Source: Cypionkella aquatica (GTDB lineage Bacteria > Pseudomonadota > Alphaproteobacteria > Rhodobacterales > Rhodobacteraceae). From it: a stretch of 64,000 nucleotides of DNA. The position numbers and the translations under genes are program-made. Under the pieces are notes generated by a model, which did no database searches, had not been told where the DNA came from, and worked only from the letters and a program-made list of their open reading frames with translations. The stretch is taken from positions 124,001 through 188,000 of the forward strand of contig NZ_BSPP01000002.1 of the NCBI RefSeq assembly GCF_030161095.1, written 5' to 3'. Positions 1 through 8,495 of this stretch are shown one piece after another (the stretch's first letter is position 1; every line of letters starts with the position of its first letter).

Positions 1-377
1 GTGAATTGCACCAGAGCGGTGGCGATCATGCCGCGCACACCTGCGTTGGGTTTCAACTCGGTGATGTCGGATTTGGCGGCTTCGCCTGCGGGCGCGCCTG
101 CCAGATCGGTGAGGGCGTAGCCACCTTCATTTGCGGTGATCAGAAAGAACAGGCCGTCGGATTTGCGGATGCCAAGGCCCTTATTCGCCCAAGCTTCCAG
201 CACGGCGGCTGCGGTCGGATCGCCGCTGGCGCCCAAGGCGTCGATCACCGGGGCAATGGTCTGACGCGAGGCTTTTTCCACCAAAGCGGCGTTGGCGGTG
301 AGGATTTCAGCGGCGGTTTCGGCGCGCAGCGGGGCGGCGCACAGCAGCGCGAGAAGGCAGGCCAGCAGGATGCGCAT
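1..377 (-). CDS. urtB: Urea ABC transporter permease UrtB (N-terminal part, runs off window)
   Basis: This is the beginning of a minus-strand gene whose 3' end lies outside the window. The ATG at 377 opens a clear signal peptide (MRILLACLLALLCAAPLRA), and the frame stays open to base 1. UrtB of this group carries a long periplasmic-type N-terminal extension before its membrane permease domain, and only that extension is visible here. It starts 67 bases downstream of urtA on the same strand, the usual urtA-urtB order, so the identification rests on the signal peptide, the extension and the neighbour. The expected role is the inner-membrane channel for urea uptake under nitrogen limitation. No permease segment can be checked within the window. 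Confidence 0.8.
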   Translation of the reverse strand, partial: MRILLACLLALLCAAPLRAETAAEILTANAALVEKASRQTIAPVIDALGASGDPTAAAVLEAWANKGLGIRKSDGLFFLITANEGGYALTDLAGAPAGEAAKSDITELKPNAGVRGMIATALVQF

Positions 378-444
378 GAGGATTCCGGGCGTGGGGAGGA
401 GGGGAGGGGCCAATGGCCCCTCCGCATGTTTCAGTTGGGCGGTG

Positions 445-1731
445 TCAGTAGTTCGACTTCATCTGCACGCAGGTTTTGGTGTCTTTGTTATACATGCCGC
501 ATTTCAGGTCTTTCCAATCGGCTTCCAGCACTGCCGACTCTGGAAGGAAATCGGTCCATGCGTCGCCCGGAACCGGTTCGGTCTGGGAGATGATGTCGAA
601 CTGGCCATCGGCGCGAATCTCGCCGATCAGCACAGGTTTGGTGAGGTGGTGGTTCGGCAGCATTTCGGCGACGGTGCCGGTCAGGTTGGGGAATTTCTGA
701 CCGATCATCGCGTCGGATACTGCGTCGACGGCGGTGGTGCCGGCGGCTGTCACCGCGTTCACCCACATGTTGAAGCCGATATAGTGGGCTTCCATCGGGT
801 CATTGGTCGGGCGTTTGGTGTCTTTGATATAGGCGTGCCACTGCTCGATAAAGGCTTTGTTTTCTGGGGTATCGGCGGACATGAAGTAGTTCCAAGCCGC
901 CAAATGGCCGACGAGGTTCGAGGTATCAAGGCCCGCCAGTTCTTCTTCACCGACCGAGAAGGCGCAGACGGGGAGTTTGTCAGCGGTCACACCAGCGGCG
1001 GCGAGCTCTTTGTAAAAGCCGATGTTGGCATCGCCGTTGATGGTGGAAATCACGCCGACCTTTTTGCCGTCAGCACCCAAGGCCACCACGTCACCGACGA
1101 TTTTCGACCAGTCGGAATGGCCGAACGGGGTGTAGTTGACGAAGATGTCCTCTTTCGGGATGCCTTTCGAGATCAGATAGGCTTCCAGAATGTTGTTGGT
1201 GGTGCGCGGGTAGACATAGTCAGTGCCCAGCAGGGCGAATTTCTTCACGCCGAGTTCTTCAAGGTAGTAGTCCACCGCCGGGATGGCTTGCTGGTTCGGG
1301 GCCGCCCCGGTGTAGAACACGTTTTTGGAGGATTCTTCGCCCTCGTACTGCACGGGGTAGAACAGCAGGCCGTTGAGTTCTTCGATCACTGGCAGCACGG
1401 ATTTGCGGGAAACGGAAGTCCAGCAGCCGAACATCACGTCAACCTTGGAAACCGTCAGCAGCTCGCGGGCCTTTTCGGCGAACAGCGGCCAATCCGAGGC
1501 CGGATCGACGACGACGGCTTCCAATTGTTTGCCGAGCAGACCGCCCTTGGCGTTTTGCGCCTCGATCAGCATCAGCATGGTGTCTTTCAGCGTGGTTTCC
1601 GAAATCGCCATCGTGCCCGACAACGAGTGCAGAACGCCAATCTTGATGGTTTCGCCGGCGGCAAAGGCAATGCGCGGCAGGGCAAGCGAGGCGATGCCGG
1701 AAGCCAAGAGCGCGCGTCTGGTCAGTTTCAT
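445..1731 (-). CDS. urtA: Urea ABC transporter substrate-binding protein UrtA
   Basis: This 428-residue periplasmic binding protein belongs to the branched-chain amino acid/amide family (Peripla_BP_5 fold). The ATG at 1731 is chosen because it directly starts a twin-arginine-like signal (MKLTRRALLASG..., cleavage near AFA-AG) and follows a purine-rich AGGGGACA ribosome site. The mature start IKIGVLHSLSG, followed by a methionine/threonine-rich stretch, is typical of urea/amide binders, as is the internal TDYVYPRTTN region that contacts ligand in UrtA. It delivers urea to the UrtBC permease. It is the first gene of a minus-strand operon continuing into urtB and is probably nitrogen-controlled, though no NtrC site could be assigned with confidence. 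Confidence 0.92.
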   Translation of the reverse strand: MKLTRRALLASGIASLALPRIAFAAGETIKIGVLHSLSGTMAISETTLKDTMLMLIEAQNAKGGLLGKQLEAVVVDPASDWPLFAEKARELLTVSKVDVMFGCWTSVSRKSVLPVIEELNGLLFYPVQYEGEESSKNVFYTGAAPNQQAIPAVDYYLEELGVKKFALLGTDYVYPRTTNNILEAYLISKGIPKEDIFVNYTPFGHSDWSKIVGDVVALGADGKKVGVISTINGDANIGFYKELAAAGVTADKLPVCAFSVGEEELAGLDTSNLVGHLAAWNYFMSADTPENKAFIEQWHAYIKDTKRPTNDPMEAHYIGFNMWVNAVTAAGTTAVDAVSDAMIGQKFPNLTGTVAEMLPNHHLTKPVLIGEIRADGQFDIISQTEPVPGDAWTDFLPESAVLEADWKDLKCGMYNKDTKTCVQMKSNY

Positions 1732-2126
1732 TTTATGTCCCCTGTTGGGCCCACTCTGGCGCTTCCATTCAAGGGAAGAACGACCGTGATGAGAGGGCAG
1801 CTTTTGTTGCAAACCTGCGGTGTCGGACCGTTGAAAACCAATCGCTACCGCACAGCCTTCGCCCGGGCAGACCCAAGCAGATGCAGCAAAGGCTGGGGGG
1901 CGGTTTGCGGCAACGGTCTTGCGCGGGATTCCGCTCGCAAATGCAGCATGGCGAAAGGTTTGCCGGAATTATGGGCGACATGCTGCGGTGCAGCGTAGAA
2001 AATGGGCGGAGTCGGCGGCATTTCCCGACGCAACTTCGGGGGAAACCGACAAAAGGCGTCGCAGGGCATGGTGGCTTTGGCCGTAGGCTCTGATTATGCT
2101 GGCTGTGGCAGGATAGAGGGATTTGC
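1732..2126. promoter_or_regulatory. Divergent intergenic region between urtA and a serine hydrolase gene
   Basis: About 395 bases without a credible gene separate two divergent transcription units, so promoters for both must lie here. Visible structure is limited: GCAGCATG (1943-1950) and CATGCTGC (1979-1986) form a perfect 8-bp inverted repeat, and a small GCTGC/GCAGC dyad sits at 1982-1994. No convincing sigma-54 or NtrC site was found by eye, although nitrogen control of urtA would be expected. Confidence 0.45.
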
Positions 2127-3242
2127 ATGTCGGTTCAGGGTTTAACGACGGCGGAATTTGCGCCATTGCGGGCGGCGTTTGAGGATTGCTTTGCGCTGGG
2201 GCAGCATGGCGGCTCGGTCTCGGTGGTGCATCGCGGGGCTTTGGTGGCCGAGCTGTGGGGTGGCTTTGCGGATGCGGCGGCCACGCGGCCTTGGCAGCAA
2301 GATACATTGGTCAATGTGTGGTCTTGCACCAAGGGGATTGCCTCGGTGGCGATGGCGATGTTGGTGGATCGGGGATTGATTGACTATGATCAGCCAATGG
2401 CGCGCTATTGGCCGGAATTTGCGGCGGGCGGCAAGGGCGATCTGACGGTCGGCGAATGTCTGTCGCATCAGGGCGGTGTTGACGGGCTTTCGGTGACGAT
2501 GGATCTAGCCGGGCTATATGCAGGCGCGCCCTATGCCGAGGCTTTGGCAGCGATGGCGCCTTTGTGGCCGCCGCGCAGTCTGTCGGTCTATCATGCGATT
2601 TCTTTGGGGAGTCTGGTGGCGGAACCATTGCGTCGGATCACCGGTCAGAGTTTTGGCGCATTTTTGGCCGCAGAAATTGCCGGGCCGTTGGGGGCAGATA
2701 TGTTTGTTGGCCTGCCCGAGGCTGAAGAACCTAGGGTGGCCGAGATTATCGAGGGTCGCGGGGCGGCGGATGGGATTGCTGCGGTGTTGGCGGGGCCGCA
2801 TCCGCAGGCATGGCAAAATCCGGCGATCCGACCCGTGGAGCCGAACACCCGCACTTGGCGGGCGGCTGAGATTCCGGGGGCGAACGGGCAGGCGACGGCA
2901 AAGGCTTTGGCGCTGATTTATGGCGATGTTGTCTCGGGGGCGTCCAAGTTGCTGTCGGCGCAGGCTTTGGCCGAGGCGACCAAGGTGCGGTTTGACGGTG
3001 TGGATGCGGCGCATGGTGGGCCTGCTGCCTACGGGGCGGGGTTTGGTCTGTTGCAGCAAGGCGCGCGGGCAGGCAGTTTTGGCCACTCGGGCTGGGGCGG
3101 CAGTTTTGGCTTTGCTGATCCGGGGGCGGGCTTTGGCATGGGGTATACAACCAACCAGATGCTTGGCTTTGATGATGATATCGACCCGCGCCGCAAGCGG
3201 CTTGTCGATTGCGTTTATGCCGTGCTTGATGGGCTGAACTAG
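2127..3242 (+). CDS. Serine hydrolase, beta-lactamase class C / family VIII esterase type
   Basis: This 371-residue protein has the beta-lactamase-like transpeptidase fold. The nucleophile motif S-x-x-K is visible as SCTK at residues 66-69, a Tyr at about 155 (SLSVYHA) fits the second catalytic motif, and HSGWGG near residue 316 occupies the KTG-like third position. There is no signal peptide, so a cytoplasmic esterase or amidase is likelier than a penicillin-interacting enzyme. It starts an apparent operon: nine bases separate it from the P1 peptidase gene, with HAD phosphatase and SorC regulator genes following. Substrate is unknown. The pairing with a peptidase suggests hydrolysis of small amides, esters or peptides. 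Confidence 0.8.
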   Translation: MSVQGLTTAEFAPLRAAFEDCFALGQHGGSVSVVHRGALVAELWGGFADAAATRPWQQDTLVNVWSCTKGIASVAMAMLVDRGLIDYDQPMARYWPEFAAGGKGDLTVGECLSHQGGVDGLSVTMDLAGLYAGAPYAEALAAMAPLWPPRSLSVYHAISLGSLVAEPLRRITGQSFGAFLAAEIAGPLGADMFVGLPEAEEPRVAEIIEGRGAADGIAAVLAGPHPQAWQNPAIRPVEPNTRTWRAAEIPGANGQATAKALALIYGDVVSGASKLLSAQALAEATKVRFDGVDAAHGGPAAYGAGFGLLQQGARAGSFGHSGWGGSFGFADPGAGFGMGYTTNQMLGFDDDIDPRRKRLVDCVYAVLDGLN

Positions 3243-3251
3243 GAGGATGCG

Positions 3252-4325
3252 ATGCACAAACCCCGCGCCCGCGCGCTTGGTCTGCCATTCCCGGGGACGC
3301 CCGGCCCGTTGAACGCGATTACTGATGTCGCCGGGGTTGCGGTGGGGTTCACCACTTTGACCGATCCGGCCTTGCGGATGCGGACGGGGGTGACGGCCAT
3401 TCGTCCGCGCGACGACAAAGGTGTGCCGGTGCCGGTTTGGGCCGGGCATTACGCGCTGAATGGCAATGGCGAGATGACGGGCACGCATTGGATTGATGAT
3501 GCGGGCTATATGATCGGGCCGGTTTGCATCACCAATACGCATGGTGTGGGTGCGGTGCATCACGGCGTCACCCGCTGGATGATCGAGCATTATGGCGAAT
3601 TCTTTCAAGCAGACCACGGCTGGGCAATGCCTGTGGTGGCCGAAACCTATGACGGCGTGTTGAACGATATCAATGCGTTGCATGTGACGCCTGATCATGC
3701 GGTGGCGGCTTTGCTGGCGGCGAAGTCCGGCGCGCTGGCAGAAGGGTCCATCGGTGGCGGCAATGGCATGATTGCCTATCAGTTCAAGGCAGGAACGGGG
3801 ACGGCTTCGCGCGTGTTCGAGATTGGCGGGCAGCGCTATACCATGGGCTGTCTGGTGCAGGCCAACCACGGACGGCGACCGGATTTTCAGGTGTTGGGCC
3901 GTGCTGTGGGGGCGGCGATGCCGGAAGGGGTGTTTGACCGGGGCTTGCCCGAAAAGGAAATGGGCTCGATCATAGTGGTGTTGATCACGGATGCGCCACT
4001 GTCGGGGCTGTCGCTGCGGCAGGTTGCCAAGCGGGCGGCTTTGGGGATCGGGCGCGGTGGCACGCCGGGGGGTAATTCGTCGGGCGATATTTTTCTGGCG
4101 CTGTCGGTGGCCAATCCGGGGCCGATGCCGCAGCGGGCGGGGGCGGTGGTGATCAAGACCGAGATCAATGGCGAGTTGATTGATCCATTGTATCTGGCGG
4201 CGGTGCAGGCGGTCGAGGAATCGGTGGTGAATGCGATTGTCGCAGGCGAGGACGTGGCGACGGTGAAGCCCGCCGGGCAGATGGTGCCGGGAATTGACAC
4301 CGCAAGATTGGCCGCGCTGTTTTGA
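3252..4325 (+). CDS. P1 family peptidase (DmpA/S58 type aminopeptidase)
   Basis: This 357-residue protein belongs to the self-processing N-terminal nucleophile hydrolases related to Ochrobactrum D-aminopeptidase DmpA. The early block (GTPGPLNAITDVAGVAVG) and TNTHGVGAVHHG near residue 95 are family signatures. The region GNSSGDIF at residues 274-281 contains the Ser that becomes the new N-terminal nucleophile after internal cleavage. Members release N-terminal D- or L-residues or cleave beta-peptides. An AGGAGG-like site precedes the ATG. The gene lies between a serine hydrolase and a HAD phosphatase whose ATG overlaps its stop by one base, so translational coupling is likely. The exact substrate cannot be told from sequence. 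Confidence 0.85.
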   Translation: MHKPRARALGLPFPGTPGPLNAITDVAGVAVGFTTLTDPALRMRTGVTAIRPRDDKGVPVPVWAGHYALNGNGEMTGTHWIDDAGYMIGPVCITNTHGVGAVHHGVTRWMIEHYGEFFQADHGWAMPVVAETYDGVLNDINALHVTPDHAVAALLAAKSGALAEGSIGGGNGMIAYQFKAGTGTASRVFEIGGQRYTMGCLVQANHGRRPDFQVLGRAVGAAMPEGVFDRGLPEKEMGSIIVVLITDAPLSGLSLRQVAKRAALGIGRGGTPGGNSSGDIFLALSVANPGPMPQRAGAVVIKTEINGELIDPLYLAAVQAVEESVVNAIVAGEDVATVKPAGQMVPGIDTARLAALF

Positions 4326-4993
4326 TGTTTGATCTGGTGATCTTTGATTGCGACGGGGTGCTGATCGATTCAGAGATCATCTCGGCGCAGATGCTGATTG
4401 ATGCTTTGGCCGCGCGTGGGGTGCAGATTGATCTGGCCTATGTGGCGCGGAACTTTCTGGGGCGCAGCTATCCCACGGTCATGAACACCATCCGCGAAGA
4501 GTTCCACCTGACGCTGCCCGCCGATTTTGAAGCCGATTATCGCGCCAAGTTGCTGGAGCGGTTCGAGCGTGATCTGAAGGTGATGCCAGGGGTCGCCGAG
4601 GTGATCGCCAAGATGCGGGTGCCGTATTGTGTGGCGACTTCCTCTAGCCCGATGCGGGCGGCGAAATCGCTGGATCTGGTGGGGCTTGGGCATCTGGCGG
4701 GGCCGCATTTGTTCACCTCGACTTTGGTGGCACGCGGCAAACCTGCGCCAGATCTGTTCTTGTATGCGGCGGCAAAGATGGGGGTCGCGCCTGCGCGCTG
4801 TCTGGTGATCGAGGACAGTTTGACCGGGATCAGGGCAGGCTTGGCTGCGGGCATGCAGGTGTGGCGGTTCACCGGCGGCAGTCATTTGCGCGGGCGCGAT
4901 CTGGACGAGCCTGACGATGCCCGCCCGCATATGAGGTTTGCATCCTTTGACGGTTTCTACGACATTGCGCCCGAATTGAAGAGTCCGAATTGA
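4325..4993 (+). CDS. HAD-IA family hydrolase (sugar-phosphate phosphatase-like)
   Basis: This 222-residue phosphatase is of the haloacid dehalogenase superfamily. Motif I is FDCDGVLIDSE at the very N-terminus, motif II includes ATSSS near residue 100, a conserved Lys follows (GKPAPDLF), and motif IV is IEDSLTGI. The helical cap between motifs I and II is typical of the beta-phosphoglucomutase/phosphatase subgroup. The ATG at 4325 overlaps the preceding stop codon. A TTG three bases earlier is possible but less likely. Lying directly before the polyol-operon regulator, it may dephosphorylate a sugar or polyol phosphate that would otherwise accumulate. That link is inference from position only. 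Confidence 0.82.
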   Translation: MFDLVIFDCDGVLIDSEIISAQMLIDALAARGVQIDLAYVARNFLGRSYPTVMNTIREEFHLTLPADFEADYRAKLLERFERDLKVMPGVAEVIAKMRVPYCVATSSSPMRAAKSLDLVGLGHLAGPHLFTSTLVARGKPAPDLFLYAAAKMGVAPARCLVIEDSLTGIRAGLAAGMQVWRFTGGSHLRGRDLDEPDDARPHMRFASFDGFYDIAPELKSPN

Positions 4994-5012
4994 AGAGCGC
5001 GAATTGAAGGTG
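4971..5012 (+). repeat. Three tandem 14-bp repeats across the HAD gene stop codon
   Basis: Three head-to-tail 14-mers at 4971-4984, 4985-4998 and 4999-5012 share the core GAATTGAAG. The stop codon of the HAD gene falls inside the second copy, so unit loss or gain changes the C-terminus. The third copy supplies the AAGG that precedes the regulator ATG at 5018. Confidence 0.8.
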
Positions 5013-5017
5013 CAGTC

Positions 5018-5974
5018 ATGATCCGCAACGATCCCGAGCCGACGCTGAATGATGATGCCGCGCGGGCGGGCTGGCTGTATTATGTCGGCGGGTTGACGCA
5101 GGATCAGATCGCGACGGAATTGGGGGTCAGCCGTCAGCGGGCGCAGCGTCTGGTCAGCCGGGCGATGGCCGAAGGCTTGATCCATGTGCGGCTGAATCAC
5201 CGCATCGGCAATTGTCTTGATCTGGAAACCCGGCTGACGGAACGCTTTGATCTGCTGCGTTGCCGGGTGGCACCCAGCCTTGGCGCAGGCGGTGATCCTG
5301 TTCATTCAATCGCGCCCAGTGCCGCGACCGAGCTGGAGCGATTCCTGCGGATGCCAGAGCCGCAGGTGATCGCCTTTGGCACTGGCCGGGCATTGCGGGC
5401 GATGGCAGAGCTGTTCAACCCGACCGAAGCCGGGCATCACCGAATCGTCTCATTGATCGGCAACATCGCGCCGGATGGCTCGGCGACATTATATGACGTC
5501 ATTCGCCGCGTCGCAGAAAAACTGGTGGCGCCATATTACCCGATGCCGGTGCCGGTTATCTCGGACACTGCCGAAGAGCGCGCCTTTTATCATCACCTGC
5601 GCCCAGTGCAGGCGGTGGTGGCTTTGGTCGAGCAGGCCGATGTGACCTTTGTGGGTGTGGGGCAAATGAGCGACGATGCGCCCTTGTTGGTGGATGGCTT
5701 TGTCAGCCGCGAAGAAATGGCGCGTTTTCAACGCAAAGGGGCGGCGGGCGAGATTGCAAGCTGGGTCTATGACGACAATGGCCAGTATATCAAATCGGAC
5801 CGCGATGCGATGGTTGGGGCCTTGCGGATAGAGCCGGGGCGGGTGCAGCCGGTGATTGGTGTGGCGGGCGGGCATGGCAAAACCCGTGCCATTCGGGCGG
5901 CTTTGCTTGGCAAGATTCTGAACGGTCTTGTGACGGATGAGCGCACTGCTGCTGAAATTTTAGGCATGGATTAG
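5018..5974 (+). CDS. smoC: SorC/DeoR-type sugar-binding transcriptional regulator of the polyol operon
   Basis: This 318-residue regulator has an N-terminal helix-turn-helix at about residues 26-49 (LTQDQIATELGVSRQRAQRL) followed by a SorC-type sugar-phosphate-isomerase-like effector domain (FGTGRALRAMAELF..., FVGVGQMSDDAPLL). It lies immediately upstream of smoE and reads in the same direction, the place taken by the regulator in the Rhodobacter polyol locus, so smoC is a reasonable name. Effectors are probably polyols, ketohexoses or their phosphates. The 114-bp region downstream holds an inverted repeat that could be its operator. An AAGG sequence supports the ATG at 5018. Whether it activates or represses cannot be read from the sequence. 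Confidence 0.85.
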   Translation: MIRNDPEPTLNDDAARAGWLYYVGGLTQDQIATELGVSRQRAQRLVSRAMAEGLIHVRLNHRIGNCLDLETRLTERFDLLRCRVAPSLGAGGDPVHSIAPSAATELERFLRMPEPQVIAFGTGRALRAMAELFNPTEAGHHRIVSLIGNIAPDGSATLYDVIRRVAEKLVAPYYPMPVPVISDTAEERAFYHHLRPVQAVVALVEQADVTFVGVGQMSDDAPLLVDGFVSREEMARFQRKGAAGEIASWVYDDNGQYIKSDRDAMVGALRIEPGRVQPVIGVAGGHGKTRAIRAALLGKILNGLVTDERTAAEILGMD

Positions 5975-6011
5975 GCTGTCTGCCTTCGCAGGTGCAGCAT
6001 AAAGAAAATGC

Positions 6012-6065
6012 TTGACGTATCACGCCATTGTGTGAGCAATTACTCAGTAAGCGATGAAATGCTCA
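6012..6065 (+). promoter_or_regulatory. Candidate smo operon promoter and operator dyad
   Basis: A TTGACG -35-like element lies at 6012-6017. TGAGCAATT (6033-6041) and AAATGCTCA (6057-6065) form an inverted repeat with one mismatch whose half-sites are 24 bases apart. A smaller dyad TGAG/CTCA flanks the first arm at 6033-6046. The dyad sits between regulator stop and smoE start, as expected for a SorC-family operator. The -10 element is not obvious. Confidence 0.45.
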
Positions 6066-6088
6066 ATCGCTGATCTGGGAGGATACCA

Positions 6089-7399
6089 ATGAACATGACG
6101 CTTCGCGCGCTGCTTGGCGCGACGGCTCTGCTTACCCTTGCGGGTCTTGCATCGGCCGAAACCACGATCACTGTCGCAACCGTGAACAACGGCGACATGG
6201 TCCGTATGCAAGGGCTGATGGACGATTTCTACGCCAAGAACCCCGACATCAAAGTTGAGTGGGTTACGCTGGAAGAAAACGTTCTGCGCCAGAACGTGAC
6301 CACCGACATCGCAACTGGTGGCGGCCAATACGACGTGATGACCATCGGCACTTATGAAGTTCCGATCTGGGGCAAGCAAGGTTGGCTCGCCAGCCTGAAC
6401 GATCTGCCCGCTGAATATGATGCCGCCGACATTCTGCCCGCAATCGCTGGCGGTCTGACGGTTGACGGCAACCTGTTGGCCGCACCGTTCTACGGCGAGT
6501 CGTCGATGGTGATGTATCGCAAAGACCTGATGGAAGCCGCTGGCCTGACCATGCCAGACGCGCCGACCTGGACTGACATCGAAGCTGCAGCCAAGGCGAT
6601 GACCAACCGTGACGCCGAAATCAACGGCATCTGCCTGCGCGGCAAAGCTGGTTGGGGCGAGAACATGGCGTTCCTGACCGCGATGTCGAACTCGTTCGGC
6701 GCGCGTTGGTTTGATGAAAACTGGGTTGCCCAGTTCGATCAGCCTGAATGGAAAGCCACGCTCGATTTCTACCTGAACCTGATGACCAACTACGGTCCCG
6801 CAGGCGCATCGAACAACGGCTTCAACGAAAACCTGACCCTGTTCCAACAAGGCAAGTGCGGCATGTGGATCGACGCCACCGTTGCGGCGTCGTTCGTGAC
6901 CGGCAAAGACAGCACCGTCGCTGACAAGGTTGGTTTCGCTCTGGCACCGGATAACGGTCTGGGCAAGCGCGGCAACTGGCTGTGGGCTTGGTCTTTGGCG
7001 ATCCCGTCGTCTTCGCAAAAACAAGACGCTGCCAAGGCGTTCATCAACTGGGCGACCAACAAAGACTATCTGGCTTTGGTTGCGTCGAAAGAAGGCTGGG
7101 CCAACGTTCCTCCGGGCACGCGCACCTCGCTTTACGCAAACCCGGAATACCAGAAGGTGTCGTTCGCCAAGATGACCCTGGACAGCATCAACTCGGCTGA
7201 CCCGACCAAACCGACCGTCAAGCCGGTGCCTTATGTTGGTGTGCAGTTCGTCGCTATCCCGGAATTTGCGGGCATGGCAACCAGCGTGGGTGAGTTGTTC
7301 TCGGCAGCTTTGGCTGGCCAGAAGACCGCTGACGAGGCTTTGGCCGAAGCACAAGCGCTGGTGGTCGATGAGATGGCATCTGCGGGCTACACCAAGTAA
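6089..7399 (+). CDS. smoE: Polyol (sorbitol/mannitol) ABC transporter substrate-binding protein SmoE
   Basis: This 436-residue extracellular solute-binding protein of family 1 (MalE-like) has a signal peptide ending near ASA-ET at residues 21-24. The mature part begins TTITVATVNNGDM and continues with the family block GQYDVMTIGTYEVP near residue 90. It captures hexitols in the periplasm and hands them to SmoF/SmoG. A GGGAGG ribosome site lies 7-8 bases before the ATG. Two strong stem-loops follow the stop, which would favour accumulation of the binding protein over the permeases. The whole gene set downstream (two permeases, ATPase, SDR, mannitol dehydrogenase) matches the R. sphaeroides smo locus in order. 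Confidence 0.93.
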   Translation: MNMTLRALLGATALLTLAGLASAETTITVATVNNGDMVRMQGLMDDFYAKNPDIKVEWVTLEENVLRQNVTTDIATGGGQYDVMTIGTYEVPIWGKQGWLASLNDLPAEYDAADILPAIAGGLTVDGNLLAAPFYGESSMVMYRKDLMEAAGLTMPDAPTWTDIEAAAKAMTNRDAEINGICLRGKAGWGENMAFLTAMSNSFGARWFDENWVAQFDQPEWKATLDFYLNLMTNYGPAGASNNGFNENLTLFQQGKCGMWIDATVAASFVTGKDSTVADKVGFALAPDNGLGKRGNWLWAWSLAIPSSSQKQDAAKAFINWATNKDYLALVASKEGWANVPPGTRTSLYANPEYQKVSFAKMTLDSINSADPTKPTVKPVPYVGVQFVAIPEFAGMATSVGELFSAALAGQKTADEALAEAQALVVDEMASAGYTK

Positions 7400-7421
7400 C
7401 CGCTGACGACCAAGTTGCTAC

Positions 7422-7487
7422 CGAAGGCCGCTCCTCCTCGGCTGGCCTTCGCCACCTTCCCCGCGATCTCCCAAGGCGCGGGGAAGG
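7422..7487 (+). terminator. Two intercistronic stem-loops between smoE and smoF
   Basis: CGAAGGCC (7422-7429) pairs with GGCCTTCG (7444-7451). Further on, CCTTCCCCGCG (7455-7465) pairs perfectly with CGCGGGGAAGG (7477-7487) around an 11-base loop. There is no T tract, so partial termination or 3'-end protection of smoE mRNA fits better than full termination. The 204-base gap contains no gene. Confidence 0.7.
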
Positions 7488-7603
7488 GTTTCCAGACAAC
7501 AGGGAAAGATTGGTCGCACAAGACTGGCCGCCAACCGATTGTTGATCTTGGCTTGCCCCTTCACTTCAGACTTCCGTTCCCGTCATTGCTTCGGAGAATC
7601 CTC

Positions 7604-8476
7604 ATGGCGACGCAATCTTCCCGCGCCACTGCACGACTTATGCTCGCGCCCTCTGTCATCATGCTGTTCGTCTGGATGATTGTGCCGCTGGCAATGACGA
7701 TCTGGTTTTCGTTCCGCATCTATCGGCTGCTGTCGCCGGATCGGACAGGCTGGGCGGGCATCCGCAACTACACATGGTTCTTCAACTCGCCGGATTTCTG
7801 GCTGGGGATCAGCAACACCCTGCTGCTGGTTGGCGGTGTGCTGGCGATCACCATCATCTTCGGTGTGCTGATTGCCTTGTTGATTGATCAGCCGGTCTGG
7901 GGGCAGGGTCCGCTGCGGATTTTGGTGATCTCGCCATTTTTCGTGATGCCGCCGGTGGCTGCCTCGATCTGGAAAAACCTGTTCATGCATCCTCAAAACG
8001 GCCTGCTGGCATCCGCCGCACAGGGGCTGGGGATGGAGCCGATTTTGTTCCTGCAATCCTATCCGCTGGGGTCGATCATCTTTATCACCTCGTGGGAATG
8101 GCTGCCGTTTGCGACGCTGATCCTGCTGACCGCGCTGCAATCCTTGTCATCCGAGCAGCTTGAGGCCGCCGAGATGGATGGCGCATCTGCCCTAAGCCGG
8201 TTCCGTTTCATCACCCTGCCGCATATGACCCGCGCCATCACCGTGGTGATCCTGATACAGACGATCTTCCTGCTGAGCATCTTCGGCGAGATTTTCACCA
8301 CCACCCAAGGTGGGCCGGGATCGGCCTCTACCACGCTGCCCTACATGATCTACAAGCAAGCCCTGATCGCCAAGGATATTGGCCGAGCGGCTGCCGGGGG
8401 CATCATCGCGGTGATCCTTGCCAACATCGTCGCCGTCTTCCTCATGCGCAGCATGGGCAAGCATCTAGACACCTGA
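7604..8476 (+). CDS. smoF: Polyol ABC transporter permease SmoF
   Basis: This 290-residue inner-membrane permease is of the MalF-like carbohydrate type with about six membrane segments. The start at 7604 is preferred over longer in-frame reading because it has a GGAGA site and begins a plausible cytoplasmic tail before the first segment (MLAPSVIMLFVWMIVPLAM). The EAA loop that contacts the ATPase is visible as EQLEAAEMDGASALSRFRFITLP near residue 185. It forms the membrane channel with SmoG. Twenty bases separate it from smoG. Confidence 0.92.
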   Translation: MATQSSRATARLMLAPSVIMLFVWMIVPLAMTIWFSFRIYRLLSPDRTGWAGIRNYTWFFNSPDFWLGISNTLLLVGGVLAITIIFGVLIALLIDQPVWGQGPLRILVISPFFVMPPVAASIWKNLFMHPQNGLLASAAQGLGMEPILFLQSYPLGSIIFITSWEWLPFATLILLTALQSLSSEQLEAAEMDGASALSRFRFITLPHMTRAITVVILIQTIFLLSIFGEIFTTTQGGPGSASTTLPYMIYKQALIAKDIGRAAAGGIIAVILANIVAVFLMRSMGKHLDT

Positions 8477-8495
8477 TAGTTCGGAGAACACCATT

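Noticed and set aside
292-1998. 568-codon plus-strand frame opposite urtA
   Set aside because: Antisense shadow of urtA and urtB in high-GC DNA; no domain is recognisable, whereas the minus strand encodes clear transporter proteins.
1732-2126. Sigma-54/NtrC promoter for urtA
   Set aside because: Looked for GG-N10-GC spacing and NtrC dyads by eye; only generic small dyads were found.
2514-3869. 451-codon minus-strand frame opposite the serine hydrolase and P1 peptidase genes
   Set aside because: Arg/His/Pro-rich antisense shadow typical of high-GC codon bias.
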